Assembly (NCBI GenBank): GCA_002841155.1
Contig: PHEH01000009.1
Span: 183,046 to 247,045 of the forward strand
Length of the DNA stretch: 64,000 bases
Reading direction: 5' to 3'
Source of the DNA: Alphaproteobacteria bacterium HGW-Alphaproteobacteria-18
Lineage (GTDB): Bacteria; Pseudomonadota; Alphaproteobacteria; Caulobacterales; Hyphomonadaceae
Positions 35,160-44,491 of the stretch are shown here, in pieces. The position numbers and the translations under genes are program-made. The notes under the pieces are model-generated. The model made no database searches and was not told the origin of the DNA. It saw nothing but the letters and a program-made list of their open reading frames with translations. Numbering within the stretch: the first letter of the stretch is position 1; the number at the start of each line of letters is the position of its first letter.

Positions 35160-35702
35160 TTACTTCGCGCGGCGCCAGATCATGAGCGGGTCGAACGCGC
35201 CGGTGTCGGCAGCTTTCTGGAGAGCGGCCATCTGCTCCGAGACAGGGTTGGGCGCGTTTGCTGCGCGGGCGGGCTGATAGAGGGCCTCATCCAGGCGGCA
35301 GACCTGTTCGAACAGGGCTTCAGCGCGGCCGACCAGTTCCAGGAAGCGCGGCGGCAGCCCCCTGCCCTCCTGCATCGACGGGTCCAGCGCGGGCTCGTCC
35401 CGGCGAATGCGGTATTTGCGCGAGCCGGCATCTTCGCGGCGCATATCACCATCGCGGACGGCTTTCTGCATGACAAGCCAGGAGGCGGCCTGCATCAGGC
35501 GCGTCGTCAGTTCCATACTCCAGGCCGCGTAGGTGAGGCTCGCCTCGCGCGGGAGGGTTTTGGACTGATCACGGCCCGGCCCATCAAGATAGGCGGCGGT
35601 TTCCTCAACCAGCGCCATCCCGCGGGTGAACACGGTATCGAACAGCTTGCCACCGGTGAACGGCTCCAGCGACTGCGGGGAAACCAAATCGCGCTCTGCC
35701 AT
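35160..35702 (-). CDS. rcdA: RcdA-like protease adaptor (DUF1465)
   Basis: A 180-residue all-helical DUF1465 protein. In Caulobacter RcdA links CpdR-primed ClpXP to CtrA and other cell-cycle substrates. The signature stretch FTRGMALVEETAAYLDGPGRDQSKTLPREASLTYAAWSMELTTRLMQAASWLVMQKAVRDGDM fits this three-helix family. The ATG at 35702 has GGAGAGG. It follows a DUF1192 gene on the same strand. Naming rests on family recognition; the shorter, variable C-terminus is where adaptors differ. Confidence 0.72.
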   Translation of the reverse strand: MAERDLVSPQSLEPFTGGKLFDTVFTRGMALVEETAAYLDGPGRDQSKTLPREASLTYAAWSMELTTRLMQAASWLVMQKAVRDGDMRREDAGSRKYRIRRDEPALDPSMQEGRGLPPRFLELVGRAEALFEQVCRLDEALYQPARAANAPNPVSEQMAALQKAADTGAFDPLMIWRRAK

Positions 35703-35768
35703 CACACCTCTCCACGTATTGTCGCGGCACATCCTTGCAGGTTTACCCCGAAAGCCGTTTCGCGCCGC

Positions 35769-35954
35769 TTAACTGTTACCACCAAACAAGGCATCTGCGG
35801 CGCGTTTCTGCGCTTTCTTTTTTTCGATCTCGGTTTCGCAGGCGGTAATCTCGGCTTTCAGCTGCGCGATACGCGCTTCCAGCTCCACCACCGACATCTG
35901 ATCCAAACCTTGAGCCTTGCGGACAAGGACTGGCTCTTCATCATTGAGCGCCAT
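35769..35954 (-). CDS. DUF1192 family protein
   Basis: A 61-residue protein of the DUF1192 family: NDEEPVLVRKAQGLDQMSVVELEARIAQLKAEITACETEIEKKKAQKRAADALFGG. The middle is a short coiled coil. These small proteins are common in alphaproteobacteria and lack an assigned function. It lies 66 bases upstream of rcdA on the same strand and is divergent from the quinone oxidoreductase gene. Confidence 0.8.
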   Translation of the reverse strand: MALNDEEPVLVRKAQGLDQMSVVELEARIAQLKAEITACETEIEKKKAQKRAADALFGGNS

Positions 35955-36047
35955 GGGCGTGTCTCCGTCTCATTGGTTTCATCAAAGCAGAAAGCCGGGC
36001 TAGAAGCGACTCCGAGACCCTTAATGCCCGCGCAAGGAATTGCTCCC

Positions 36048-37022
36048 ATGACCGTAACGATGACAGCCGCCCATGCCGAAACCGGCAATCCCCTGACCCT
36101 GGTTGAGCGGCCCCGGCCAGCACCGGGCGCAGGCGAAATCCTGATTGAAGTGGCCGCGGCCGGCCTCAACCGGGCCGACCTTGCCCAGCGCGCGGGCCGC
36201 TATCCGCCCCCACCCGGCGCCTCGGACATTCTCGGCCTGGAGGTTTCGGGCACGGTGGTGGGCATGGGTCCCGGCGCGGCGCGCTTCAAGGATGGCGACC
36301 GGGTGTGCGCCCTGCTGGCGGGCGGGGGCTATGCCAGCCATGTGGTCGTGGATGAGGGATCGGTGTTGCCCGTGCCCGACACGCTCGACCTCGTTACGGC
36401 GGCCTGTTTCCCAGAAGCGCTGATGACGGCCTGGGCCAATGTGTTTGACCGGGCGGGGCTGAAACCCGGCGAGAGCTTTCTCTGCCATGGCGCCACCAGC
36501 GGCATCGGCGTGATGGCGATCCAGATGGCGAAAGTTTATGGCGCGGCGAAGATCTTTGGAACGGCCGGCTCTGAGGAGAAATGCGCGCTGGCGCGGGATC
36601 TGGGCGCTGATATCGCCATCAATTACCGCGAGGAAGATTTCGAGCAGGTGGTGAAGGCCGCCGGCGGGGCCGATGTGACGCTCGACATGGTGGGCGGGGA
36701 TTACATCCAGAAGAATATCGGCGCGGCCAAGGCAGATGGGCGGATCATCAACATCGCCTATCAGAACGGCATGACCGCGACAGTGAATTTCGGCCTCGTG
36801 CTGATGAAACGGCTTTCCCTGATGGCGACGACGCTGCGGGCGCGCCCTGTTCCCGAGAAATCCCGCATCCGGGCTGCCGTCGAGCAAGATTTCTGGCCGC
36901 ATGTGGCCAGCGGGAAGATCCGCGCGGTGCTGGAGACAACCTATCCTCTGGCGCAGGCAGAAGCGGCCCTCGCCCATATGGAAAAAGGCGGGCATTCGGG
37001 GAAGATCCTGCTCACATTATAG
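36048..37022 (+). CDS. NAD(P)H quinone oxidoreductase (PIG3-type MDR)
   Basis: A 324-residue zinc-independent medium-chain dehydrogenase/reductase. GLNRADLAQRAGRYPPPPGASDILGLEVSGTVV is the PIG3-group N-terminus, and FLCHGATSGIGVMAIQMAKVYGAAKIFGTAGSEEK is the NADPH-binding Rossmann. The ATG at 36048 has AAGGAA. Reduces quinones or related electrophiles; exact substrate not known. Divergent from DUF1192 with a 93-bp gap. Confidence 0.87.
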   Translation: MTVTMTAAHAETGNPLTLVERPRPAPGAGEILIEVAAAGLNRADLAQRAGRYPPPPGASDILGLEVSGTVVGMGPGAARFKDGDRVCALLAGGGYASHVVVDEGSVLPVPDTLDLVTAACFPEALMTAWANVFDRAGLKPGESFLCHGATSGIGVMAIQMAKVYGAAKIFGTAGSEEKCALARDLGADIAINYREEDFEQVVKAAGGADVTLDMVGGDYIQKNIGAAKADGRIINIAYQNGMTATVNFGLVLMKRLSLMATTLRARPVPEKSRIRAAVEQDFWPHVASGKIRAVLETTYPLAQAEAALAHMEKGGHSGKILLTL

Positions 37023-37160
37023 GATGCTTCCCTTGGCGGCGCATTTGGCCTATAGGACGCTTCAAGGTTCACAGATTGCCTGAAACCTCATCCGCCCGGC
37101 ACTCGCGTGCCGGGCGGCTGCATTTCAGGCCCCCAGTTTGGAATGATACAGGAGACTTCC

Positions 37161-37832
37161 ATGGCCGATGTCCTGATGCCCCGCGCCACCGCCGTCTGGC
37201 TGCTCGACAACACGACGCTGACCTTTGGTCAGATCGCCAAGTTCTGCGGTCTGCACCATCTCGAGGTGAAGGGCATTGCCGATGGCGACGTTGCCGAGAA
37301 CATGCGCGGTGTCGACCCGATTGCCGGCGGCATGCTTTCACGCGAAGAGATCGCCATTGGCGAAGAAGACCCTGAGCATGAGCTGGAGCTGGCGAAATCA
37401 AAAATCGCCCACATTCCCCAGCCCAAGCGTAAGGGCAGCCGTTACACCCCGGTCATCCGCCGTCAGGACAAGCCTGACGCGGTCGCCTGGTTCATCCGTA
37501 ACCACCCGGAAGTGACCGACGCGCAAATCATCAAGCTGATCGGGACCACCAAGTCGACGATCAACAATGTGCGCGACAAGTCTCACTGGAATTCGCAGAA
37601 TATCCGCCCGGTCGACCCCGTGACGCTTGGCCTCTGCTCCCAGATCGAGCTGGATGAGGTGATCTCGAAAGCGTCTGACCGCCGCCGCAAGATGGACGCC
37701 GAACGCGCTGCACGCGGCGAAGGCCCCGGCCTCACAGAGACCAAGGACACGGCAGACGAGTACAAGGTTGAAGAAGAGGATGTCCGCAAGAAGGACATCT
37801 CTGCGGCAGACGTGTTCCGCGACTTCGACTAA
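37161..37832 (+). CDS. trcR: TrcR-like cell-cycle transcriptional regulator (DUF1013)
   Basis: A 223-residue DUF1013 protein, known in alphaproteobacteria as TrcR, a cell-cycle-linked transcription factor. Features are MPRATAVWLLDNTTLTFGQIAKFCGLHHLEVKGIADGD (first helix-turn-helix-like part) and WFIRNHPEVTDAQIIKLIGTTKSTINNVRDKSHWN (second), ending in a charged tail. The ATG at 37161 has AGGAGA. Name by family recognition. Confidence 0.8.
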   Translation: MADVLMPRATAVWLLDNTTLTFGQIAKFCGLHHLEVKGIADGDVAENMRGVDPIAGGMLSREEIAIGEEDPEHELELAKSKIAHIPQPKRKGSRYTPVIRRQDKPDAVAWFIRNHPEVTDAQIIKLIGTTKSTINNVRDKSHWNSQNIRPVDPVTLGLCSQIELDEVISKASDRRRKMDAERAARGEGPGLTETKDTADEYKVEEEDVRKKDISAADVFRDFD

Positions 37833-37857
37833 GCTTCGCCTTCGGCGACAGACATTC

Positions 37858-37890
37858 AAAGCCGGGTCTTTCGAGGCCCGGCTTTTTTAG
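37858..37890 (+). terminator. Terminator of trcR
   Basis: AAAGCCGGG (37858-37866) pairs with CCCGGCTTT (37877-37885) over a 10-nt loop and runs into TTTTTT. The stop of the converging smr gene lies within the T run. Confidence 0.85.
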
Positions 37891-38417
37891 TCCCTCCGCC
37901 TGAGGAACACATAGAAGGCGCCGCTGCCGCCATGTTTGGGGTGGGATTCGGCATAGCCTGATACGAGCGCGCGGGCTTCGGGCGATTCCAGCCAGATCAG
38001 GAAGTTGCGGCGCAGGACGCCCTGCCCTTCCCTGCCTTTCCCGGTAATGATCAGCACGCAGCGTGCGCCGTCTGCCTGCTGGCTCATCAGAAAGGCCGGA
38101 AGCGCGCGCGCAGCGCTAAGCTGTGTGTGACCATGAAGGTCGAATGTTGAGGCAATGTCGAGCTTGCCGCGCCGGACGCGCTTTTCCCGCCCCCGGTCTG
38201 CCGGCGGAATGGGTTGCGGCGGGACGGCGGGGCTTGGAGCTTTGACCTGCGACGCTGATTTCTTTGCGGGCCTTGTCTCGCGAAGTTCAGCTTCACCCGC
38301 TTCAAGCGCAGCCTGAAAATCCGGCAGGGAGGCTTCCTGCGGGCCTATACGTTTTACGGTCGCGGCGACCTTTGCCCAGGCCCGCGTTTCCTCTTCGCTG
38401 AGCCGGCGCCCTTTCAC
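37887..38417 (-). CDS. Smr-domain protein
   Basis: A 176-residue protein with a C-terminal Smr domain (TFDLHGHTQLSAARALPAFL near residue 94, then CVLIITGKGREGQGVLRRNFLIWL). Smr domains are nucleases or nucleic-acid binders related to the MutS2 tail; the DLHGH and TGKG motifs are intact. The N-terminus is basic, Pro/Ala-rich and probably unstructured. I use the GTG at 38417. It follows mltA by six bases. Confidence 0.87.
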   Translation of the reverse strand: MKGRRLSEEETRAWAKVAATVKRIGPQEASLPDFQAALEAGEAELRETRPAKKSASQVKAPSPAVPPQPIPPADRGREKRVRRGKLDIASTFDLHGHTQLSAARALPAFLMSQQADGARCVLIITGKGREGQGVLRRNFLIWLESPEARALVSGYAESHPKHGGSGAFYVFLRRRD

Positions 38418-38423
38418 CCTGAC

Positions 38424-39638
38424 TCAGCCCGCACCGGGATAAATGTCGCGCGCGGCGATCCGCCCGGCATTCAGATCCTGCCGGAGACGTTCGGCGACCT
38501 TCACCGGAAGCAGCACCCAAAGGCGGCCCGGCGCATTCATCGTGCCGGCGCGCTGGCCCGCGTCAAACCCCGTGCCGAAATAGATGTCACCCCGCACCGG
38601 TCCCTTGATCGCCCCGCCCGTATCCTGTGCGATGAGAAGGCCCGACCAGTTTCCACCAAGGCCAGGGGCAGTCGTCTGCACGAACATTGGCACGCCGAGC
38701 GCATGAAAGGAGGGATCTATCGCCATCGAACCAAAAGGGGTGAGCGGAACATTATGCGCGCCGGTGGGGCCAAGCGTCGGGTCCCCCTCGGGCAAGGACT
38801 GGAAGAAGACGAAGCGGGGATTGATGTTCATGGATTGGCGCACCTCTTCGGGAGAAGAGCGGTCCATCCAGGCGCGGATGCCCTGCATCGAGCCTTCTCC
38901 GCGTGTGATGCGTCCAGTTTCGATCAGCCAGTTGGCAGTCGAGCGGAAGGGCTGGCCGTTATGGGCCGCGTAGGCGGCACGCAGAGTGGTGCCATCCGGG
39001 AATGTGAGCCGGCCCGAACCCTGGATCTGAAGGAAAAAGACGTCAGTGGGGTGGGCCCAGGCGATGGCCTGCCCACCTTTGGCGGTGATCTCCGCGCGCG
39101 GCGGATAGGGCCGGGTCGTGCCATTGGGCAGGCGCTGCAACGGGCTGTCCCCATTGGCGACAAAGTCCGCCGGCAGTGCCAGGACCGGTTCTGTAAAGCC
39201 CGGCTCCGGCGTGCGGCGTGCCTCATAGGTAGGCTCGAAATAGCCCGTGAAGCGTGGCTTGGCTTCCTGGTCGATGATCTCTACCGGGATGAAAAGGGTT
39301 TCAAACACGCGGCGGGCGGCGGTCTCATCCAGCGGGGCAGAGAGCGACGCGCAGGCGGGTGCCCAGTCTTCTGCCGTTCCTGCCCAGGCAACAGTGCGCG
39401 AGAGCGGCGCATCCCAGGCGCGACGGGAGAAACGGTCGCAGGTGCGGCGGAAAGCTTCCAGCGAGGGAGCCAGCGGCGCCGACTGCCAGCCTGGAAGATC
39501 CCGATAATTTGCGGGAGAGGCCGTCGGAGGCGGGCTTACGGTGCCGGGCGCCTGAATCGGCGGGACGACAGAACGCGGCGCTGACTGACAAGCGGCCAGC
39601 ACCAGGGCGGAAATCAGGAGCGAAGCAAGGCGGATCAT
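38424..39638 (-). CDS. mltA: Membrane-bound lytic murein transglycosylase A
   Basis: Cleaves peptidoglycan to anhydromuropeptides from the outer membrane. The 404 residues begin with a lipoprotein signal (LISALVLAACQSAP, Cys17). MltA domain: FTGYFEPTYEARRTPE, VFFLQIQGSGRLTFPDGTTLRAAYAAHNGQPF; 3D domain near the end with the catalytic Asp region LIAQDTGGAIKGPVRGDIYFGTG. Grouped with timA upstream and smr downstream on one strand, a frequent alphaproteobacterial order. Confidence 0.95.
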   Translation of the reverse strand: MIRLASLLISALVLAACQSAPRSVVPPIQAPGTVSPPPTASPANYRDLPGWQSAPLAPSLEAFRRTCDRFSRRAWDAPLSRTVAWAGTAEDWAPACASLSAPLDETAARRVFETLFIPVEIIDQEAKPRFTGYFEPTYEARRTPEPGFTEPVLALPADFVANGDSPLQRLPNGTTRPYPPRAEITAKGGQAIAWAHPTDVFFLQIQGSGRLTFPDGTTLRAAYAAHNGQPFRSTANWLIETGRITRGEGSMQGIRAWMDRSSPEEVRQSMNINPRFVFFQSLPEGDPTLGPTGAHNVPLTPFGSMAIDPSFHALGVPMFVQTTAPGLGGNWSGLLIAQDTGGAIKGPVRGDIYFGTGFDAGQRAGTMNAPGRLWVLLPVKVAERLRQDLNAGRIAARDIYPGAG

Positions 39639-39689
39639 AGCCCGCTCGTTATGGCGTGAAACCGTTTACGATGTCACCTGTGAGATATG

Positions 39690-40304
39690 TCAGGCAGCCG
39701 CGTCGACGTCATCCAGCAGCCAGTTGGGATCGCTGGAGGAGACATCGCGCATGAAGGTCCAGATTTCCCGGGCGATCCGCGTCGTCTCGCCATCTCCAAG
39801 CTCGGCGTCATAGCGCACCATGACGCGGGCCATCGTGCCATCCAGCTCCGCGCGGTCGATCTCGGCTTTCTTGATGCGAAGCAGTTCGAAGGCGCGGGCG
39901 CCGGTGCTGTCGCGCTCGGAAATGGCCGCGTCCCAAGCTTCGTAAACATCGTCATCCAGCAGCGGGCGGAGCGCGGCGCGATCCCCCTTCGCATAGGCGC
40001 CGACGATCATCTGGTAGGCAGCCTTTGCCCCGCGCATGAACTCTTCGGTGCTGAAGGAAGGATCGGCATTGTAAATATCTTCCAGCCCACCCGCAGCCGG
40101 GCCGGTGAAGATCGGCCGTTCATTCTCGATACGCCGCGGCTGGGGCGTGGGCATCTCGCCTTGAGGCGCGCGCTTGTCAGGCGTCGGCGCAGGGCGCTGG
40201 ATCGGCCCTTCATCGCCCCCCCGGCCAAGCGCAGAGTAGAGGCGCCACAGAACAAAGAGCGCGACAGCTGCGAGTATCAGGACTTCAATCAGCGGGTTGG
40301 ACAT
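39690..40304 (-). CDS. Tim44/TimA-domain membrane protein
   Basis: A 204-residue protein with an N-terminal membrane anchor (about residues 4-22, PLIEVLILAAVALFVLWRLY), a Pro-rich linker and a Tim44-like domain (STEEFMRGAKAAYQMIVGAYAKGDRAALRPLLDDDVYEAWDAAI ... ARVMVRYDAEL ... REIWTFMRDVSSSDPNWLLDDVDAA). Alphaproteobacterial TimA is the relative of mitochondrial Tim44; it is next to secB here, divergently, as in many relatives, suggesting envelope export links. Confidence 0.87.
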   Translation of the reverse strand: MSNPLIEVLILAAVALFVLWRLYSALGRGGDEGPIQRPAPTPDKRAPQGEMPTPQPRRIENERPIFTGPAAGGLEDIYNADPSFSTEEFMRGAKAAYQMIVGAYAKGDRAALRPLLDDDVYEAWDAAISERDSTGARAFELLRIKKAEIDRAELDGTMARVMVRYDAELGDGETTRIAREIWTFMRDVSSSDPNWLLDDVDAAA

Positions 40305-40439
40305 GTTGGCGGCGAAATCCTTTAGTGCATTAGAGAGTATGAGGCACACATAGTGCCAGTAGCGGCACCTTGCCAGCCCATGCGTTGCACCTGACCGGCC
40401 TGCATGCTAGGCGCGAGACCCTAACTTCAGAGGTGGATA

Positions 40440-40940
40440 ATGACAGATACGAGCGCCGCCGGGAACCCCACCCCGGGTCAGCAGCCCGCCAATCCGCCGA
40501 GCCTTCGGGTGCTCGGCCAGTATGTGAAGGATCTCTCTTTCGAGAATCCAGGCCATCCGCCGGTTCAGACCCAGCCGAATATCGATCTGGGGATCGATGT
40601 TGGCGCCGCCCCCCATGCGGACGGAAACGGCATGTTCGAGGTCTCCCTCAAGCTTTCGGCCAAAGCCTCGTCAGGGGAAACGGTCCTGTTCATCTCAGAA
40701 CTGGACTATGCAGGTCTGTTCCAGTTGCAGAATGTTCCGGAAAACCAGGTTGAAGCGATGCTGCTCATCGAGTGTCCGCGCCTGCTGTTCCCGTTCGCGC
40801 GCCGGATCATCGCCGAAATCACCCGCGAAGGCGGCTTCCCGCCCCTGCTCATCGATCCGGTGGATTTTGTCGCACTTTACCAGTCGCAATACCGCCGGGC
40901 GGCTGAGCGCAATCAGAATGGCAACGGCACCGCCAACTGA
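40440..40940 (+). CDS. secB: Protein-export chaperone SecB
   Basis: Homotetrameric cytosolic chaperone that holds preproteins for SecA. The 166 residues show LRVLGQYVKDLSFENP, FEVSLKLSAKA..., LFISELDYAGLFQLQNVPENQVEAMLLIECPRLLFPFARRIIAEITREGGFPPLLIDPVDFVALY, the last block near-invariant in SecB. N-terminus slightly extended and Pro/Gln-rich. Divergent from the timA operon with 135 bp between; no regulatory motif was found there. Confidence 0.97.
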   Translation: MTDTSAAGNPTPGQQPANPPSLRVLGQYVKDLSFENPGHPPVQTQPNIDLGIDVGAAPHADGNGMFEVSLKLSAKASSGETVLFISELDYAGLFQLQNVPENQVEAMLLIECPRLLFPFARRIIAEITREGGFPPLLIDPVDFVALYQSQYRRAAERNQNGNGTAN

Positions 40941-40946
40941 TCGGCT

Positions 40947-41645
40947 TCAGAGCCAGGACTTCCAGAGCGCGTCTGGCCCAAGCTTTCCGACAAGGTCTGT
41001 ATGGGCGGCGCGCTCTGCGTCTGTCACCAGAGAGGCAAGTGGCGCCGGCCGCTGACGGGCGGGCGGACGCTTATAACCCTCACCGCCGACCGTTGGTTCA
41101 AAGCTGAACGCACGCGCCCGGCCACCAAGCAGTTCCAGATAGACGCTGGCCAGCAGCTGGCTATCGAGCAACGCGCCGTGAAAGGTGCGGCTTTCCAGTG
41201 AAATGTCGAACCGTTTGCAAAGCGCATCGAGGCTGGCCGGCGCGCCGGGATAGCGTTTGCGCGCCATCTGGACAGTATCCACCCAGCGATCTTCAGGAAT
41301 GATGTCCCGGCCACAGCGCTGAAGCTCCATGTTCAGGAAGCCCCGGTCGAAGCTTGCATTGTGAGCCACGAGGATCGCGTCCCCGACAAAGTCGAGAAAT
41401 GCATCGATGATGTCGGGATCTTCAAAAGGCGGTTTGTCGCGCAGATGATCGTCTGTGATACCGGTGATGCGGATCGTCGCTTCGGAGACCGGCATGCCCG
41501 GATTGATCAGGCGCCGGAATGTCTTGCCGGTAGGAATATGATTGATCAGCTCAACCGCGCCGATCTCGATGATCCGGTCCCCTTCATTCGGGTTGAGGCC
41601 GGTGGTCTCCGTATCGAAAGCGATTTCGCGCACACGGTCTGTCAT
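40947..41645 (-). CDS. dnaQ: DNA polymerase III epsilon subunit (proofreading exonuclease)
   Basis: 3'-5' exonuclease of the replicase. The DEDDh set is visible: D11 and E13 in [24 protein letters not shown], and [17 protein letters not shown] with His and Asp. The 232 residues end in a short tail ([10 protein letters not shown]) likely to contact DnaE. The start overlaps the coaE stop as ATGA; together with aroE, maf and ppsR it forms a five-gene overlapping operon running from the origin. Confidence 0.95.
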   Translation of the reverse strand: MTDRVREIAFDTETTGLNPNEGDRIIEIGAVELINHIPTGKTFRRLINPGMPVSEATIRITGITDDHLRDKPPFEDPDIIDAFLDFVGDAILVAHNASFDRGFLNMELQRCGRDIIPEDRWVDTVQMARKRYPGAPASLDALCKRFDISLESRTFHGALLDSQLLASVYLELLGGRARAFSFEPTVGGEGYKRPPARQRPAPLASLVTDAERAAHTDLVGKLGPDALWKSWL

Positions 41646-42250
41646 GGCGTCTCTCCCTCAGCGATTCGGCACATGAGGGCGATGATGGCGCGGACATGGT
41701 CGCGTGCAAAGTCGAAACCATGGGCGGTCGACAGGATAAAATCTGCCTTCGCGCGCTTGTCAGCGTCAGGCATCTGGCGGGCAAGGATAGCCTCGAACGC
41801 CTCCTGTGTCATGCCCGGCCGGGCAAGCACGCGGGCGCGTTGGATTTCAGCCGGCGCAGAAACGACCAGCGTGTAGCCACAGTGCCGGTTGCCCCCTGTC
41901 TCAAACAAAAGCGGAATATCGAGAACTGCAAAAGATGCGCCTTCTTCTTTTGCGCGGCGGCGAAAGTCGAGCTGGGCCTCTCCGGCGAGCGGGTGCACGA
42001 TGCCCTCCAGTCTCTTCATGGCGTCAGGATCATCCAGCACGCGGGCGCGCAGTTTCTGCCGGTCGATGGCGCCTTCCTGCGTGACGCCTGGAAAGATTTC
42101 CTCGATCGGCGCAACGGCTGCCCCGCCCTCTGCATAGAGGGCGTGAACTGCGGCGTCGGCGTCGTAAACGGGAATCCCTGCGTCTCGGAAGAGGCTGGCA
42201 GTGGCAGATTTTCCCATACCAATGGAGCCCGTCAGCCCAAGGATAATCAT
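41642..42250 (-). CDS. coaE: Dephospho-CoA kinase
   Basis: Last enzyme of CoA synthesis. The 202-residue protein has the P-loop [17 protein letters not shown] at the start, the Asp-rich [27 protein letters not shown] and [10 protein letters not shown], and the late FILSTAHG. The ATG at 42250 overlaps the aroE stop as ATGA. Position between aroE and dnaQ is the usual alphaproteobacterial one. Confidence 0.95.
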   Translation of the reverse strand: MIILGLTGSIGMGKSATASLFRDAGIPVYDADAAVHALYAEGGAAVAPIEEIFPGVTQEGAIDRQKLRARVLDDPDAMKRLEGIVHPLAGEAQLDFRRRAKEEGASFAVLDIPLLFETGGNRHCGYTLVVSAPAEIQRARVLARPGMTQEAFEAILARQMPDADKRAKADFILSTAHGFDFARDHVRAIIALMCRIAEGETP

Positions 42251-43059
42251 GAGGTTGCCTCCACCAGCCGGCGGCATCTGGCGTGCGCCTCTGCCATATC
42301 CGGCATAACCCCGAACCAGTGTTCAAAGCTGATCGCTGCCTGCGCCACCAGCATGCCGAGACCATCAAGAGAGCGCCAGCCTTTGGCTTTTGCTTCTGTC
42401 AGGGCGGCAGCGGCCCCCTTGCCATAGCTGATATCATAAAAGATGCCGCCTGCTGCCTCGGGCAGTTTCAGATTTCCACCGGAATGACCAAGGCTCAACG
42501 TATTGACCACAAGCGCTGCGGAAGGAAGCTGCTTCAAGCCCTCCTCCAATGAGAGGATGGATGCCTCTGGGGCCAGGTCGCGGGCCAGTGCCTCTGCGCG
42601 CTGAGCCGTCCGGTTACATATCGTGAGGCGCGCGCCGCGGTCGGCCAGGACTGAAGCCACCGCGCGGGCAGACCCCCCTGCCCCGAGCAGGAATACATTG
42701 CGGCCAGAAACCTCTATGTCCCCGAAATCAAGCGTCAGCCCGAAACCGGGGGCATCGGTATTGTCGCCAATCCATCCGTCTTCGCGGCGCACAAGGAAGT
42801 TTACCGCGCCAAGCCGGTGAGCTGTGCCACTGACCGATGCCGCGAGGCGCATCGCCTCTTCCTTGTGCGGAAGGGTAATGTTGAGGCCGATCACGCCTTG
42901 CCGGGCCAGGGCATCGAGGCCAGAAGCAAGTTCTCCCCCCTTTACCTCGAAGGCGGAATACACAGCGTCAATCTGGTGGGCACGCAGCCAACCATTATGA
43001 ATGAAGGGAGAAAGCGAATGGGTGACAGGATCGCCCACAACGCCAAGAAGGTGGGTCAT
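42247..43059 (-). CDS. aroE: Shikimate dehydrogenase
   Basis: NADPH-dependent reduction of 3-dehydroshikimate. The 270 residues have the substrate site [11 protein letters not shown], catalytic Lys in [10 protein letters not shown], Asp in GDNTDAPGF and the nucleotide fold [22 protein letters not shown] with NRTAQRAE for NADP. Overlaps maf upstream and coaE downstream by four bases each, so all are translationally coupled. Confidence 0.95.
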   Translation of the reverse strand: MTHLLGVVGDPVTHSLSPFIHNGWLRAHQIDAVYSAFEVKGGELASGLDALARQGVIGLNITLPHKEEAMRLAASVSGTAHRLGAVNFLVRREDGWIGDNTDAPGFGLTLDFGDIEVSGRNVFLLGAGGSARAVASVLADRGARLTICNRTAQRAEALARDLAPEASILSLEEGLKQLPSAALVVNTLSLGHSGGNLKLPEAAGGIFYDISYGKGAAAALTEAKAKGWRSLDGLGMLVAQAAISFEHWFGVMPDMAEAHARCRRLVEATS

Positions 43060-43652
43060 GTAGGAAGCACTTTCCGGATACGGAGGTAGTCCAGGAGCGG
43101 CAGCAGCGGCAGGCCGAGAATGGAAAAATAGTCTCCCTCGATCCTCGTAAAGAGCTGCGCACCTGGACCCTCGAGCTGGTAAGCCCCCACAGTCGAGAGA
43201 AGCGCGTCCCCACAGGCCGAGACATAAGTCTCGATGAATTCCTCCGTGAGTGGGCGCATGGTCAGTTTCGGCCGGGCGAGATGGCGCCAGATCGGCGCGC
43301 CATCCTCGCAGATGACAATTGCGGTTTCCAGCGTATGGGTTTTCCCTGACAGCTGCCGCAGATGGTTCTTTGCCGCTTCCAGGTCGGCCGGCTTGTCGAA
43401 AGCGGCCTCGCCGAGTGCAAGCATCTGATCTCCGCCAATGACGAGCCCGGAACGATTGGCAGAAACGCGCATCGCTTTGAGTTCAGCCAGCTGCATCGCC
43501 TGCTCGCGGACAGGCAGCTTGTTGGCGCGCATGGAATTGCGAAACGTTTCCTCATCCACATTCGGCGCTGCGCTCATGGCCTCAACGCCAGCAGCCGCCA
43601 GAAGCGCGCGGCGGCTTTTACTGCTTGAGGCGAGCGTGACAGCAAGGCTCAT
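43056..43652 (-). CDS. maf: Maf-family nucleotide pyrophosphatase
   Basis: A house-cleaning nucleoside triphosphate pyrophosphatase of 198 residues. Motifs: VTLASSSKSRRALLAAAG, the catalytic Asp in LVIGGDQMLAL, and GAYQLEGPGAQLFTRIEGDYFSILGLPLLPLLDYLR. Lower identity than usual at the first motif (SSSKSRR instead of SxSPRR), as in many alphaproteobacterial copies, which may shift its nucleotide preference. Fourth in the operon. Confidence 0.9.
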   Translation of the reverse strand: MSLAVTLASSSKSRRALLAAAGVEAMSAAPNVDEETFRNSMRANKLPVREQAMQLAELKAMRVSANRSGLVIGGDQMLALGEAAFDKPADLEAAKNHLRQLSGKTHTLETAIVICEDGAPIWRHLARPKLTMRPLTEEFIETYVSACGDALLSTVGAYQLEGPGAQLFTRIEGDYFSILGLPLLPLLDYLRIRKVLPT

Positions 43653-44491
43653 GCATGCCCCCAGCGCTCATGCAGCATGTTGAGAATACCAGCGGCGGTT
43701 TCTTCTACGGACCGCCGGGAGACATCAATCGTTTTCCAGCCATTGCGTTGGAACAGACGGTTGGCCTGGGTGATCTCGTCGCGCACAGCCTCTTCATCGG
43801 CGTATTCGGTGATTTCGTCCTGATTGAGCGAGATGAGGCGCTGGCGGCGGATCTGGACAAGACGCTCAGCTGATATCTTCAGGCCAATGACGAGAGGGCC
43901 CTTCTCGCCAAGCTTTTCCATGAACTCAGGCAATGGCACGCCGGGCACAAGAGGAATGTTCCCTGCCCTCACCTTGCGGTTTGCCAGATAGACGCAGGTT
44001 GGCGTTTTCGAGGTGCGGCTGACCCCCAGCAGAATGACATCGGCGCCAATCAGGCTTTCCACATTTTGTCCGTCATCATGTGCGAGGGTGAAATTGATGG
44101 CTTCCATACGCTCAAAGTAATCTTCATCGAGCGCGTGCTGACCGGCAACACGGTTGTTGGCCGCAACACCCAGATGCCGGCTGAGCATGGCAATCGACGG
44201 GTCCAGTACGGGAAGCGTCGGGATACTCCGCTCACGGCAAAAAGCTTCGAGCCGGGAGCGCAGCGCTGCATCAGATATCGTGAACCAGACCACGCCTGGC
44301 GCCGCCTCGATCTCGCGCATCACGCGCTCGAGCTGACGTTCGGAACGAACCAGGTAATAGTTATGTTCGAGCGGCTGAACATTCTCGAATTGCGCGCAGG
44401 CAGCGCGTTGGATGGCGTTCAGGGTCTCGCCCGTACTGTCGGAAACGAGATGAACATTGAAATAGATGCTGGGGCGTTGGGGCTGGGTCAC
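43649..44491 (-). CDS. ppsR: PEP synthase/PPDK regulatory kinase-pyrophosphorylase (DUF299)
   Basis: A 280-residue bifunctional kinase/phosphorylase that controls pyruvate-phosphate dikinase or PEP synthetase. FNVHLVSDSTGETLNAIQRA opens the protein, and the P-loop is GVSRTSKTPTCVYLANRKVRAGNIPLVP. I use the GTG at 44491, which has an AGAGAG ribosome site and fits the family length. The same gene (RP001) borders the origin in Caulobacter and Rickettsia. First gene of the operon leading away from oriC. Confidence 0.92.
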   Translation of the reverse strand: MTQPQRPSIYFNVHLVSDSTGETLNAIQRAACAQFENVQPLEHNYYLVRSERQLERVMREIEAAPGVVWFTISDAALRSRLEAFCRERSIPTLPVLDPSIAMLSRHLGVAANNRVAGQHALDEDYFERMEAINFTLAHDDGQNVESLIGADVILLGVSRTSKTPTCVYLANRKVRAGNIPLVPGVPLPEFMEKLGEKGPLVIGLKISAERLVQIRRQRLISLNQDEITEYADEEAVRDEITQANRLFQRNGWKTIDVSRRSVEETAAGILNMLHERWGHA

